Source: Hassallia byssoidea VB512170
Lineage (GTDB): Bacteria > Cyanobacteriota > Cyanobacteriia > Cyanobacteriales > Nostocaceae
Assembly: GCF_000817785.2 (NCBI RefSeq)
Contig: NZ_JTCM02000036.1
Span: 1-56,466, forward strand
DNA: 56,466 nt
Direction of reading: 5' to 3'
Part shown: positions 26,336 to 35,688 of the stretch, piece by piece
Numbering within the stretch: position 1 is the first letter of the stretch
How the letters are laid out: the number at the start of each line of letters is the position of its first letter
Made by a program: the position numbers and the translations under genes
The notes under the pieces: generated by a model
Told to the model about the DNA's origin: nothing
Seen by the model: only the letters and a program-made list of their open reading frames with translations
Database searches by the model: none

Positions 26336-28687
26336 TTATCTTCGATTTTGATATTTTTGCCGCTCGTTCTCTAAAGCAATTTTAACTTGTTGATATTCTT
26401 CTTCAATCAGGTAAATTTGCGCTGCTGCTTTTATGAATTCTTCATTTACCATCATTATTTCTAATTTTGTACATAATGTTGCTAAATTAACTGCACCTAA
26501 TGTAGCGCTAGTAGAAGAAAGTGTATGAGCAGCTCGCCGAAGTGCTTTATAATTAGCTTGATCTAAATAAAGATGAATATCTAGCAAAAGTCTAGTGGTA
26601 TCTTCGAGATAACAATCAATAGTTTCAAAGAGAAATTCCAGCCCATCAATAGATGAATTGAAACTTGCTATTTGTAAAATTTCATATAAAGCAGCAGGAT
26701 GAATCGGATTGTTGATTGTTTCTTGGTTCTCTAGTTCTTTCATTATCTTTTTCTCAGAAATCAGTGGCTGACATTTTTTTAGTACCTGCATCAGTTCTTG
26801 AATGCGGATTGGTTTGGTAAGATAATCATCCATACCAGATGCCAAACAGCGATCGCGTTCTCCCGACATTGCACTTGCTGTGAGTGCGATAATTCGAGGA
26901 CGGGTATCCGGTGTCCACTCCTGGTATATAATTTCAGTAGCTGTTAAACCATCCATCTCTGGCATTTGCACATCCATTAATACCACGTCATAAAGTTGAT
27001 GACGCAGCGCAGAAAGTGCTGTCTTACCATTGTTTGCAACATCTGGCTGATAGCCCATTTTTTGCAACATCATCTTTATCATCCTTTGATTAATAACGTG
27101 GTCTTCTACTAACAGTATTCTCAAAGGATGTTCCTCTGCCATGTGAGTATTAATTAGGGCATCATTTGCTACATTTTTGTTATTTTCCACTTTTTCTTCA
27201 ACAGCAGCAGCAATAATCGTAAAGTAAAATTTACTACCTAAGTTTTGCTCACTTTCTACCCAAATTCTGCCACCCATTAACTCACAAAGTTGTTTGCAAA
27301 CCGCAAGTCCCAAACCGGTACCACCGTACTGACGGGTGATTGAAGCATTAACTTGACTGAATGCTTGAAACAAACGCTCAAGGCGATCGCGCTGTATCCC
27401 CATTCCTGTATCTGTGACAGCAAACTGAATTTCATAAGTATTTTTAGTAATTAATTTCCGAGTTATTACTGATATTTTTACGCTCCCAGTTTCGGTAAAT
27501 TTAATCGCATTATTAAGTAAATTAATCAATATTTGCCGCAGTCTCGTAATGTCTCCGACAATTATTTGAGGAAGCTCAGGATTATCTATAAAAATGAGTT
27601 TTAAGCCTTTTTCTTGAGCTTTATACCAAAGTAAAGAAACAGCCTCATTAATGCAACTTCGCAGATTGAAAGGTTGCTCCTCTAGTTCTAGTTTGCCTGA
27701 TTCAATTTTAGAAAAATCAAGGATATCGTTAATAATTTTAAGTAAAGCCTCACCACTACTGTAAATAGTTTTAACAAACTCTTGCTGTTGTGTTGTTAAT
27801 TCACTATTTAATAGTAAACTAGCCATCCCAGTAACTGATGTAATGGGAGTGCGAATTTCATGGCTAATCATGGCTAAGAATTCCTGTTTAGCAAGTTCTG
27901 CTTGCTTGCGTTCGGTCATGTCTCGAATAATATAAACGTAACCCTGGAAATGCTCAACTTCTGTTTGAACTATTGAGTAAGAAAAGGCAACAGGAATTGT
28001 TTTTCCACTCTTGGTTTGACAAACAGTTTCTACCTCTTTCATTAAGGGAATAGGTAGTACGGCATTACAAATATTTGATTCTTCCTCTATTTTAAAATTA
28101 AAATCATTAACTAATTTAATCACATTGAAGATAGGTTGACCGATAAGTTCAGCTTCGGAATATTCCAATAAAGCTTGTGCGGCAAGATTAATTTTTTTGA
28201 TGTTGCCTGATAGTGTTGTTACTAACAAAGCATCTGCCATTGATGTAACAATTTGGTCAATATATTGCTTAGAAGCTTTTAAGGTACGTAATAAAAGATT
28301 TGCCTCATTTGTTCCTTGTATTAAAGATTGTTCCAGAACCATTCGTTCTGTGACATCTTCGACAATAATCATTAACTTATTCTCAGAATATTCTTGTATA
28401 TTCATAATACAAATATTAATATATAAAGGATGGTCATGCTGTAGCGATCGCATGATTCCTTTTAATTCAAAATTATCTTGCTTTCCTTGTAGAATCGCTT
28501 CAAAAACATCTTCAAGTCCCTCTAATTCCGAAAAAACAAGCCGAATATCCTTACCTAACTGCACTTCATCGTAAATATCAACAAAACGATTTACTCCCAA
28601 AGACATCTCCAAAATCTTTAAGTTCTGGTCAATAACCAAATATTCAATACGACGCAAAGACAGCAGATTTGTCAACAATGAATTCAT
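26336..28687 (-). CDS. Hybrid histidine kinase (PAS-PAS-HisKA-HATPase-REC-Hpt)
   Basis: A 783-residue hybrid kinase without membrane helices. Two PAS domains (about residues 10-118 and 140-258) precede the H-box FLAMISHEIRTPI (H276), the ATPase domain (N-box NLLNNAIKF, DTGMGI, YGGTGLGLAV), a receiver domain (522-640) with phospho-acceptor D572 in LMDVQMPEMDG and K625 in LTKPI, and a C-terminal Hpt domain with H721 in RRAAHTLSST. All relay residues are intact, so a His-Asp-His phosphorelay is expected. It follows the GTPase gene by 28 bp on the same strand and is probably co-transcribed. That pairing suggests that the kinase reads or controls the GTPase. The final response regulator is not in the window. 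Confidence 0.92.
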   Translation of the reverse strand: MNSLLTNLLSLRRIEYLVIDQNLKILEMSLGVNRFVDIYDEVQLGKDIRLVFSELEGLEDVFEAILQGKQDNFELKGIMRSLQHDHPLYINICIMNIQEYSENKLMIIVEDVTERMVLEQSLIQGTNEANLLLRTLKASKQYIDQIVTSMADALLVTTLSGNIKKINLAAQALLEYSEAELIGQPIFNVIKLVNDFNFKIEEESNICNAVLPIPLMKEVETVCQTKSGKTIPVAFSYSIVQTEVEHFQGYVYIIRDMTERKQAELAKQEFLAMISHEIRTPITSVTGMASLLLNSELTTQQQEFVKTIYSSGEALLKIINDILDFSKIESGKLELEEQPFNLRSCINEAVSLLWYKAQEKGLKLIFIDNPELPQIIVGDITRLRQILINLLNNAIKFTETGSVKISVITRKLITKNTYEIQFAVTDTGMGIQRDRLERLFQAFSQVNASITRQYGGTGLGLAVCKQLCELMGGRIWVESEQNLGSKFYFTIIAAAVEEKVENNKNVANDALINTHMAEEHPLRILLVEDHVINQRMIKMMLQKMGYQPDVANNGKTALSALRHQLYDVVLMDVQMPEMDGLTATEIIYQEWTPDTRPRIIALTASAMSGERDRCLASGMDDYLTKPIRIQELMQVLKKCQPLISEKKIMKELENQETINNPIHPAALYEILQIASFNSSIDGLEFLFETIDCYLEDTTRLLLDIHLYLDQANYKALRRAAHTLSSTSATLGAVNLATLCTKLEIMMVNEEFIKAAAQIYLIEEEYQQVKIALENERQKYQNRR

Positions 28688-28715
28688 AAATACCTCGCGG
28701 GAGCATTAAGTTATT

Positions 28716-29249
28716 TCAATTTACTTGCATTAAAGCTTGAGCCAAAACTTGAAAAAGTTCCTCAACATTATTGCCAGTTTTAGCAGAAGTTAAATAGGTG
28801 GCTATTACATAATTTTGTTCGCTAAATTGATATAGTTGTCGGAGAGTTTCTAGATACTCGGTTTCAATTAAATCTGATTTATTCAAGGCAATGATAATAT
28901 AGCTTTTCGGATTTACAGCTAAAAAGTTTTTAATATGTTCAGAGAGATGATTGAGCGTTTCTTGTACTGTTGCATCACCAACTATCACCGCTCCTTTAGC
29001 TCCTTGAAAATAACTTGGAGCAATTGACTTAAATTTATTATTACCTTCAATATCCCAGATAATCAGTTGTAAGTTTTGCGTATTTTCTGCGTCTTTGTCG
29101 GAAAAATCAATTAATTTACGAGATATTTTGACTCCGACAGTCGAAAGATACTTATCGCTGAACTGTCCTTCTACAAATCGGCGAATCAGGCTAGTTTTGC
29201 CTACACCATAATCACCTATTAGACAGATTTTTTTAGCTATTGTGGACAT
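28716..29249 (-). CDS. Ras/Rab-like small GTPase
   Basis: A 177-residue GTPase. G1 GDYGVGKTS is at residues 12-20, a switch I threonine lies in STVGV (T37), G3 is WDIEG (residues 65-69), G4 is NKSD, and G5 SAKTGNN. The residue after the G3 glycine, where Rab proteins have the catalytic Gln (AGQ), is Asn (EGN), which predicts slow intrinsic hydrolysis and need for a GAP or partner. There is no C-terminal prenylation signal, as expected in bacteria. The upstream neighbour is an OmpA-type protein with a roadblock-like segment, the downstream one a hybrid kinase. Together they recall MglA/MglB-type polarity modules, though this is inference from context. Confidence 0.88.
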   Translation of the reverse strand: MSTIAKKICLIGDYGVGKTSLIRRFVEGQFSDKYLSTVGVKISRKLIDFSDKDAENTQNLQLIIWDIEGNNKFKSIAPSYFQGAKGAVIVGDATVQETLNHLSEHIKNFLAVNPKSYIIIALNKSDLIETEYLETLRQLYQFSEQNYVIATYLTSAKTGNNVEELFQVLAQALMQVN

Positions 29250-29330
29250 ATTTTTACCAAACCAAAAATAGAATATATCTTACAGGAATAAAAACTACTA
29301 TAAATCAAATCTTCAATTTTAAATCTCAAG

Positions 29331-31487
29331 TTACTTGTCTATCGGTTCTAAAACAACACAGCGATTTAGCCAAGAAGGTTGAGTCATATCAATTCCTGGT
29401 GGTAAATTTGTGGTTGCCACCACTTGTAAACGAGATGGTTCAACACCTTGATTAATTAATGCTTGTTGTACAGCTTTTGCTCGTGCTAGTGCTAATTGTT
29501 GGGCTAGAATAGTATTAGTAACTGAATAACTATAACCGATAATTTTTAAATGCTTCATCGGATGTTGTTCTAAGAAAAATTTGACTTGCTTAACCTTGTT
29601 TTCTAAATCCGCAGATATTACAGTTGCTGAATTTGGTTGAAAATAAAATCGAACTGCAACCCCCACTTTTTCTATTTGCACTGCACTAGATACAAAATTG
29701 ATACCAGGGATTTGCTCAAATGCCTGAGTAATGATTTTTGCATCTGCAATTTGGTTGACAGTACCCTGAACATAAACTTTACCAGCGAGGTATTGAGCAG
29801 AAATTGTTGTACCGTCTATTTGATTTAAAACTGCGGTGACTCGTTTCACCTCAGCAGCAGCTAATACAGGGTCTGGTGGTACTTTTACTGAGATAATTTG
29901 ATTGTCAATCGACCATTTGGGAGCAGTTGCTTTAGTAATTTGTTCGGCTTTACTCCGCAAAACTTGATTGGGTAATCTTCCAGTCAGCTTTAGTTTACCG
30001 TGATTCTCCTTTACTGTTAAACGATAGACGGCTAATTCTGGTGTCGAAGCTAAAGCCAAGGAAGCTTTATTTTCAATAGAACGAATTACTTGATTATTGT
30101 ATCGCCAAATGCCCCAAGGAATGAAAATGGCGCTAATAATTGTTAAGCTTAATATAAGTAGAGACGATGGTTTATTTTTTTTATTTTTACCTTGATAATC
30201 ATCTTTTAGCGTTGACAAAGTTGTATGAATCTGGCTAGGAATTGTATCTGAATCGCCGTCAAATTGTTCTATTAATTTTCCGTAATTTTTAACTAGTTTA
30301 GCGAGAGTTTCTCGCATTTTCCAGATAAATTCTTGAGTTGCTTCTCCCTGTATAACAATTGCCAAATAACAATATCCAGCAACTTCTAAAATAATCTTCG
30401 ATGTACCGTAGTTAATTGCATCTAGTTCGGAAACGCTTCCAGATTGAGTGATACAATCATTGGCAAAGGTGCGAATCGCTGTCAGCATTCCTGCTACCAT
30501 CTCTGACTCTAACCTTTGTCCATCTTCAGGTTGAATATCTGAGATAACCAAACCGGATTCTTTATGAATCAAAAAAATGGCTTGAACAGTAAACGGTAGC
30601 GCTTCTTTGAGGATTAATTCTGCTTCAGAAACTCCCTGTAACTTGGCGCGAATTTTACGTTTTATTCCTTCAACGCTAAGAGTTTCTTCAACTTGTTGAT
30701 TAATGGCGTGAATTGTCTCCGCCATATATTTAGATATGGTACTACCAATAATTGGGTAAAGTGCATCGACAACGATATTTTCCTCAATTTCGATTTGCTT
30801 CTTTATCGCTCGTCCAATTGTCGGAGCAAATGCGTCTGAAACTTCCTCTGGTGCAATCATAATCTGCTGGGTAATAGCGATAGGAACAGCCGAAGCTAAA
30901 GCTGAACCCATACTATTTTTATCCTCCTCACTCCGACTGCGAATAGCTTGATCGACGATTGGGGCAATTATTTGTGCTATTTCCTCTTTTGATTCGCTAA
31001 TTTTCAGCCTCAAAAGCTCAGAAATCGATGGAAGCAGTAGATTAATTAACTCTTTGGGGTCATAAATTTGATGTTCCAGCTTAGTTAAGTTTTGCTGAAT
31101 GCTTGCCGCAATATTGTTTAAATCTGTTAATTCTGTCCCGACTAAAAGCTCTTGTAATTTTTGCCAAGCATCAATTGTGTTTTGGGAGCTATTTTGATTC
31201 GTTTCGTCTAAATGTGGCTCCCAATTTGCAATTAGTGGAGTATTTTTTTCCAATTCATTATCCAAATGTGGTTGCTCGAATGAATTAGGATGCTCAAGAG
31301 TTGCTTCTAAATAAATAACAGAAGATTCTGATTCGAGTTTGTCTGGATAAAAATCCTCTTCAACAGTTTCGGGTAGTATAGAATAACTTGACTCATGTGG
31401 ATCGATGATATTAAGCTCAACAAGCAAATTCAGAAAGTTATCAAGCTGTACAGCTTCATCTTGAGTCATCGATTCCACCTGAGTCAT
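29331..31487 (-). CDS. OmpA C-terminal domain protein with BON-like and roadblock-like segments
   Basis: A 718-residue protein. Residues 1-280 are acidic and helical, with DAF/DAL-type repeats near 170-260. Residues 298-405 (QAIFLIHKESGLVIS, then a helix, then GTSKIILEVAGYCYLAIVIQG) follow the beta-alpha-beta layout of roadblock/LC7 domains. A membrane helix lies at 441-462. After it come BON-like segments (about 470-600) and a C-terminal OmpA peptidoglycan-binding-type domain (about 603-715; FYFQPNSATV, IIGYSY, ALARAKAVQQALINQGV). It therefore links the cytoplasm to the cell wall. The start may also be M7 (31469). It lies 81 bp upstream of the small GTPase. The OmpA part is firm; the roadblock call is inferred. 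Confidence 0.78.
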   Translation of the reverse strand: MTQVESMTQDEAVQLDNFLNLLVELNIIDPHESSYSILPETVEEDFYPDKLESESSVIYLEATLEHPNSFEQPHLDNELEKNTPLIANWEPHLDETNQNSSQNTIDAWQKLQELLVGTELTDLNNIAASIQQNLTKLEHQIYDPKELINLLLPSISELLRLKISESKEEIAQIIAPIVDQAIRSRSEEDKNSMGSALASAVPIAITQQIMIAPEEVSDAFAPTIGRAIKKQIEIEENIVVDALYPIIGSTISKYMAETIHAINQQVEETLSVEGIKRKIRAKLQGVSEAELILKEALPFTVQAIFLIHKESGLVISDIQPEDGQRLESEMVAGMLTAIRTFANDCITQSGSVSELDAINYGTSKIILEVAGYCYLAIVIQGEATQEFIWKMRETLAKLVKNYGKLIEQFDGDSDTIPSQIHTTLSTLKDDYQGKNKKNKPSSLLILSLTIISAIFIPWGIWRYNNQVIRSIENKASLALASTPELAVYRLTVKENHGKLKLTGRLPNQVLRSKAEQITKATAPKWSIDNQIISVKVPPDPVLAAAEVKRVTAVLNQIDGTTISAQYLAGKVYVQGTVNQIADAKIITQAFEQIPGINFVSSAVQIEKVGVAVRFYFQPNSATVISADLENKVKQVKFFLEQHPMKHLKIIGYSYSVTNTILAQQLALARAKAVQQALINQGVEPSRLQVVATTNLPPGIDMTQPSWLNRCVVLEPIDK

Positions 31488-31514
31488 GTTTGTAAATTTT
31501 GCCTTCTGTGTGTT

Positions 31515-31753
31515 ATATCATGTCCGGTTGATTACTTATTAAACCAGAAGAACCCCACCCCGTCAAAGCTACGCTTCGTCTCCCCTCCCCGCTTGCGGGG
31601 AGGGGATAAAGGGGAGCCAGTGCGTTGGGGAGGCAGTGCGTTGCGGAGGTTCCCTCCGTTGAAGCACCTGCCGTCGGCTCTGCCGACTTGAAGCACCTGG
31701 CGTGTGGGGTGCAATGACTGTGGGAATCATAACTAATTATGCGGACATGATAT
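31515..31753. repeat. MITE-like element, copy 2 (239 bp)
   Basis: Terminal inverted repeats ATATCATGTCCG (31515-31526) and CGGACATGATAT (31742-31753) are perfect and extend imperfectly inward (TTGATTACTTAT / AATCATAACTAATTA). The core has the CCCCTCCCCGC/GCGGGGAGGGG hairpin and an extra 80-90 bp with a CGTTGGGG/GTGCGTTG tandem and a GCCGTCGGC palindrome not found in copy 3. I see no clear target-site duplication. It separates the OmpA-type gene from the coiled-coil gene. Confidence 0.85.
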
Positions 31754-31816
31754 TATTTAAGCAATTTGAAATAACACAGATTTTGCATCAAGCTATAGCT
31801 TGATTTCAGGTTTAAA

Positions 31817-32470
31817 TTAGGAATGTATTTCCACATTACCGTTGGAGTGAGTTAACACCTTTGAAAGTTTTGTAGTTTCTAATAGTGGAATTGAGGGATA
31901 CTCGCTCTTTTCTTCCACTGCTTCTTGTAGCTTGGGAATAAATTCTGTTCCCTTCAATCGCATTCCCAAAGCAAACAAAGTTTCTGCCATATCATCACGG
32001 GAAACTTTGTTGTCTCTCAAATCTGAAAAGCGTCGTTCTAGTTCTTCTAAAATTAAATCTCGCAAAGCTGAGATATCATCTTGAAGTAAGTCTTTGGCTT
32101 GAGACAGTTCTTCTCGAATTGAGGTAGTTTGGCTATCTAGCGTTTCGTCAAGAGATTGAACGCTACCGGAAAATTTTTTGTTTAAGCGATCTATTAATTG
32201 TCGCAAGTCAGCAGCTTCTTCTTGGGTGGTAAGACTAAGTGACTTGTGCTTTTTATCTAGTGACTCAACTGCCGCTTTTAACTCTGCTGTAAAATGAGCT
32301 TTCAGTTGTTCGACATGGCTACGCATCTCTTTTTGAAACAACTGTATGTCTGACTCCATCTTGCTAAATCGATTGTCGTAGTCTCTGATTTGCGCTCCAA
32401 AAATAATGTCGCGGATCTGATCGACGTTTCCAAGTCTTTCACGCACATCGTCTCTACTCATCTGACTCAT
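31817..32470 (-). CDS. Coiled-coil protein of unknown function
   Basis: A 217-residue, highly charged protein without signal peptide or membrane helix. Residues 25-170 are predicted coiled coil by heptad spacing (for example KMESDIQLFQKEMRSHVEQL and LDSQTTSIREELSQAKDLL). A short C-terminal part is less structured. It lies upstream of the OmpA-type gene on the same strand, separated only by the MITE-like element, and is a plausible cytoplasmic partner of the GTPase/OmpA module. The start may be M1 or M4. I do not recognise a named family. Confidence 0.75.
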   Translation of the reverse strand: MSQMSRDDVRERLGNVDQIRDIIFGAQIRDYDNRFSKMESDIQLFQKEMRSHVEQLKAHFTAELKAAVESLDKKHKSLSLTTQEEAADLRQLIDRLNKKFSGSVQSLDETLDSQTTSIREELSQAKDLLQDDISALRDLILEELERRFSDLRDNKVSRDDMAETLFALGMRLKGTEFIPKLQEAVEEKSEYPSIPLLETTKLSKVLTHSNGNVEIHS

Positions 32471-32640
32471 CGGGAATACCTCAATCTCTGTAATATTAAC
32501 TAAAAAAGTGATTTGTTTTACTGATGTTTGGAGATTTCCAAATCTCAGACGCTACAAACGCACCCAGCCTAGTTTTTTAAGACAGATTTATTATTCCCAG
32601 CTTTGTCAGGTTTCTATCAGATTCTGGAGTAGTTTTTTTC

Positions 32641-32687
32641 GTAGTGGGCACTTTAGTGCCTCAAATAAGCGATAAATCGCTTACTAC
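32641..32687. repeat. Double-hairpin GTAGT/ACTAC element, copy C
   Basis: GTAGT, hairpin GGGCAC-TTTA-GTGCCT (outermost pair G/T), spacer, hairpin AAGCGA-TAAA-TCGCTT, then ACTAC. It is downstream of the cytochrome gene. Confidence 0.8.
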
Positions 32688-32749
32688 GGTTATACGAGAA
32701 ACCCACAGGTTTTTAGGCTGTGGGCTGCTTGCAGAGGTATTTTGTTTGT

Positions 32750-34807
32750 CTAGCGACTTTGAGGTGGAATAATTTCGGGATTGTCGTCTAATGAAAGAAG
32801 AAATTCTATCAAGTCGGTTTGGTCTTGAATATCAAAACCAGCCTGTTTATCAACCCAGTAATTATGTCCGCTACCGTCTGCGTTGGACTTTTGCAAGTTG
32901 GAATTAGCATGATTGGCTAAAACTACCTGCCTACGCAAGTTACGATCTACAAGCACGCGCAAACTTGCACTTGGATCTGGGGCAATGTTTTTTAAGGAAG
33001 TCCCTGTAAGTCCCAATTGCTCGGAATTAACGATTTTTAAGCCGTTTTTATCTACTAGGACTGCTTCTTTTGTGGCTGCAACACCACCATCATGCAAATA
33101 TGGTGCGGTGACGGCTAATCCTATCAAACTAGGAACTTTGTAACCGCCGGCGTTACCAATGGCAAATGCTAGTTTGAAGTCTTCTTCGGATATGATATTG
33201 GGAACATTCAGCACTAAGGGATTTTCTGGCAAGGGAACCCGCACGTTGCTGGGGTAAGTCTGCGGTTCTGTGAAGTTGCCGGCGAAAGCTGCTTGTGCTT
33301 TAGCGCGTGAAGGTTGAGATTTGATTTCTGATTCGGCAATTACGTGATTGTTGGTGAAATACCTGCCGCTGTGACACTCAACGCACCCCGCTTTTGTGAA
33401 AATCGCTGCCCCTCGCTTGACTGCTTCTGAGTTGGTAGAATGATTTGGCGGTGGTGCGAGGGAGTTTTGAAACGCTGACATGCCGTTAAGTTGTGCTGCA
33501 ACTGGCAAACCAGGTGAACTTGCCATCAATCCATCAAGCATGAATGGTGAACCTTTGGGAAATCCTGGCATTTTAATTACTTCGTTCATTGCAGGTGTGC
33601 CAGGAGTCGGATCGATTTTCTCAAAGAATTCTGATGGTTTGGCGTTTTGTGGTAATCTGAAGGCTGGATTGGCGGAGTTTTGCAAAATGATGCCTAAGTA
33701 GGTTTCTTTGTCAATACCTAATAACTTTTGACTAGCATCAGCACCGGTTGTCAAATCTGAGTTTGTGGCGTGAACGTTGCTGTTAAGTGTGGTGAGTCCG
33801 TGAAACCAACCAATTGCCGCGTTACCACTCCAGCCGTAAGGATATGCGGCAAAAGTATAGGAAGATGGATTTTGCGAAGGATTGTTAACATTGTCGCCGG
33901 TTGAGTCAAAGTTGCCGGGAGACCAAGTTAATAATTCTGCATCAACGGCATTTTCTAAGGCTTTGATATCCGGTAGACGGTATCGCCTACCATCCGCTTT
34001 CATATAAGTAGTTTCACCACGGCGCATTGTTTGCGGATTTACACCAGTTTGCCGAAACCAAGCGGCTGAATTACTGGCTAATGCGATAATTAAACCGGTA
34101 TCTAAGTCGTTATTTGGTGCGCCTTCTAAGATGCGTCCGGTGACTTGATCGACAGCCGCATGACACGCAGCACAAGTAACACCAACGCGAATTTTACCTT
34201 GATTGATATGAGTAACAATTCCCAAGGGGAAGAGAGAATTTGCGGGTACGTCAAGTCCGGTGTTGAGGATATCACCTTTTTTGAAAGTGCGATCGCCTAC
34301 TTGCATATCTCGATCCATCGTCACTTGCAGATTTGTGGTAGACTTGCCACCAAGAGAGGCGATCGCATAAGCTAAATTCCCAACATTCAACGGTCCATTC
34401 AAAACACCAGTTACATCAGTAAAGAAAACCTCATTTCCAAAGGTTTCCGTATAAAAAGCTTTGCGACCAAGTTTAATCAAATCTTCAGTGATAGCTACAG
34501 CACCATTATCTGCTGATAGTTGCTGTTTGCCTTCATCTGTTTTCAGTAAACTTGCAGCTTCATTTTTACTGACAACTTTACCCAACACATCATAAGAATT
34601 TATTTCTTGTGCTGTCGGTTGGGTAATTGGTGTATATGTATTGTTAATACTTGGTGTTCCGGGAATAGCGATATCAATTTGATATGCCAAGAAACTAATA
34701 AAGACAATCAAAGCTAGCAGTATACTAACCCGACGTAACCCTAAATTTTCCCTTTGCGCTTTGAGGTTTTCATCTGCGCTTTTCGTCTGTTCGGGAGAAT
34801 ATACCAT
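32750..34807 (-). CDS. Di-haem cytochrome c peroxidase/MauG-like protein
   Basis: A 685-residue protein anchored by an N-terminal helix (residues 26-43). Two covalent haem sites are seen, CAACH at residues 212-216 and CVECH at 475-479. The C-terminal half with VPSLIGLAVTAPYLHDGG (about 575-592) is the typical region of di-haem peroxidases, supplying the distal His-containing loop. It is longer than classical CcpA (about 330-450), mostly from the region between the haems. It probably acts in the periplasm or lumen on peroxides or organic substrates. Downstream (13 bp upstream in sequence) lies a small membrane protein gene on the same strand, and the carotenoid protein genes follow. Confidence 0.82.
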   Translation of the reverse strand: MVYSPEQTKSADENLKAQRENLGLRRVSILLALIVFISFLAYQIDIAIPGTPSINNTYTPITQPTAQEINSYDVLGKVVSKNEAASLLKTDEGKQQLSADNGAVAITEDLIKLGRKAFYTETFGNEVFFTDVTGVLNGPLNVGNLAYAIASLGGKSTTNLQVTMDRDMQVGDRTFKKGDILNTGLDVPANSLFPLGIVTHINQGKIRVGVTCAACHAAVDQVTGRILEGAPNNDLDTGLIIALASNSAAWFRQTGVNPQTMRRGETTYMKADGRRYRLPDIKALENAVDAELLTWSPGNFDSTGDNVNNPSQNPSSYTFAAYPYGWSGNAAIGWFHGLTTLNSNVHATNSDLTTGADASQKLLGIDKETYLGIILQNSANPAFRLPQNAKPSEFFEKIDPTPGTPAMNEVIKMPGFPKGSPFMLDGLMASSPGLPVAAQLNGMSAFQNSLAPPPNHSTNSEAVKRGAAIFTKAGCVECHSGRYFTNNHVIAESEIKSQPSRAKAQAAFAGNFTEPQTYPSNVRVPLPENPLVLNVPNIISEEDFKLAFAIGNAGGYKVPSLIGLAVTAPYLHDGGVAATKEAVLVDKNGLKIVNSEQLGLTGTSLKNIAPDPSASLRVLVDRNLRRQVVLANHANSNLQKSNADGSGHNYWVDKQAGFDIQDQTDLIEFLLSLDDNPEIIPPQSR

Positions 34808-34819
34808 AATTCACTTTCG

Positions 34820-35044
34820 TTAGAATCTGGAACCGCAAATTTCATCAACAATTGCTGCTGGTTTATTGCTATTTTGTTCTCGACAAATCAATGTCCGAGC
34901 TAAATTTTGCTGATAATAAAATCGATGAGCAAACCAGCCGATAGGTGTACCTAAGATTGTACCGATTACTAAACCAGTTATCAGACTGGAAACTAAATGC
35001 TTTCTTTTAATATTTTCTCGTTCAACAGTTTTTGTTTGCACCAT
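34820..35044 (-). CDS. Small single-span membrane protein
   Basis: A 74-residue protein with a basic N terminus, one hydrophobic helix (about residues 17-40, SLITGLVIGTILGTPIGWF) and two cysteines in the C-terminal part (LICREQ and EICGSRF). It lies 12 bp before the cytochrome c start on the same strand and is surely co-transcribed with it. It might be an assembly or anchoring partner of the cytochrome. No family is recognised. Confidence 0.7.
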   Translation of the reverse strand: MVQTKTVERENIKRKHLVSSLITGLVIGTILGTPIGWFAHRFYYQQNLARTLICREQNSNKPAAIVDEICGSRF

Positions 35045-35129
35045 AATCTTTTACTGTGTATTTAATTAAATTATTTTCTTGAGTGCATTCCCAGTCAGTG
35101 ACCGGGAACGAGGATATGATAACTTCAGC

Positions 35130-35579
35130 TTATGAAAGTACTTGCTGCATAAAAGACATTATTTCTTCGGTACTAGCCATTTGCAATAAATCCAACACTT
35201 CTGCTGCTGGTTCTGAAGGTATATAATCAAGTGGTATACCCACAACTGAACCGCCTAAATTTTGGGCTAAGTGATACCAAAAAGCCAATTTACATTCAGC
35301 ATCCATTGAGGTATAACTATCAGTAGAAATTGCTGTTTCTCCGCCTTCTTGATTTTGTAACTGACGCAAAGCTACTATTTGTTCTGGGTGGGATACTTTT
35401 TGAATTTCTGCTACCAAATCTGCGGTTCCGTCACTCGGCATACAATTGAGAGCGCTGGCGGGAACTTCTTCAGAAACTTGAGTAAAAAGCAATGCTAGTA
35501 CAGCTAGGCGATCGTCTGCATTTAAATTTTTAAATTTTGATACAGCTACTTCGATAAAATTGGTATTCGTAGAAGTCAT
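35130..35579 (-). CDS. Helical carotenoid protein (OCP N-terminal domain homologue), paralogue 1
   Basis: A 149-residue all-helical protein of the OCP N-terminal domain family, which binds a ketocarotenoid and quenches singlet oxygen or excited phycobilisomes. The two four-helix halves are recognisable (ADDRLAVLALLFTQV and CKLAFWYHLAQNLG). The OCP positions W41 and Y44 are replaced (A and F in the LALLF stretch), W110 is kept (FWYH), and the C-terminal R155 equivalent is missing (SFMQQVL). It therefore probably is a singlet-oxygen quencher, not a phycobilisome quencher. ATG 35579 follows GAGG and matches the MTSTN start of the next paralogue; a GTG two codons earlier is unlikely. Confidence 0.85.
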   Translation of the reverse strand: MTSTNTNFIEVAVSKFKNLNADDRLAVLALLFTQVSEEVPASALNCMPSDGTADLVAEIQKVSHPEQIVALRQLQNQEGGETAISTDSYTSMDAECKLAFWYHLAQNLGGSVVGIPLDYIPSEPAAEVLDLLQMASTEEIMSFMQQVLS

Positions 35580-35642
35580 AAACACCTCAAATTAACTAGA
35601 ATTTAGAAAAATGGTCTTCAAAAAAGTATTATATTTTGATTT

Positions 35643-35668
35643 GTAGAGGTGGGCAATACCCACCCTAC
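35643..35668. repeat. GTAG...CTAC palindrome (short)
   Basis: GTAGAGGTGGG and CCCACCCTAC pair around CAATA with one mismatch. It lies between the first two carotenoid protein genes and may act as a terminator on the minus strand, where no T-run follows. Confidence 0.55.
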
Positions 35669-35688
35669 ACTTCAGTTAAAACTTCGGA

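Noticed and set aside
28197-28574. 125-codon plus-strand frame inside the hybrid kinase
   Set aside because: Antisense to clear PAS domains; no separate evidence.
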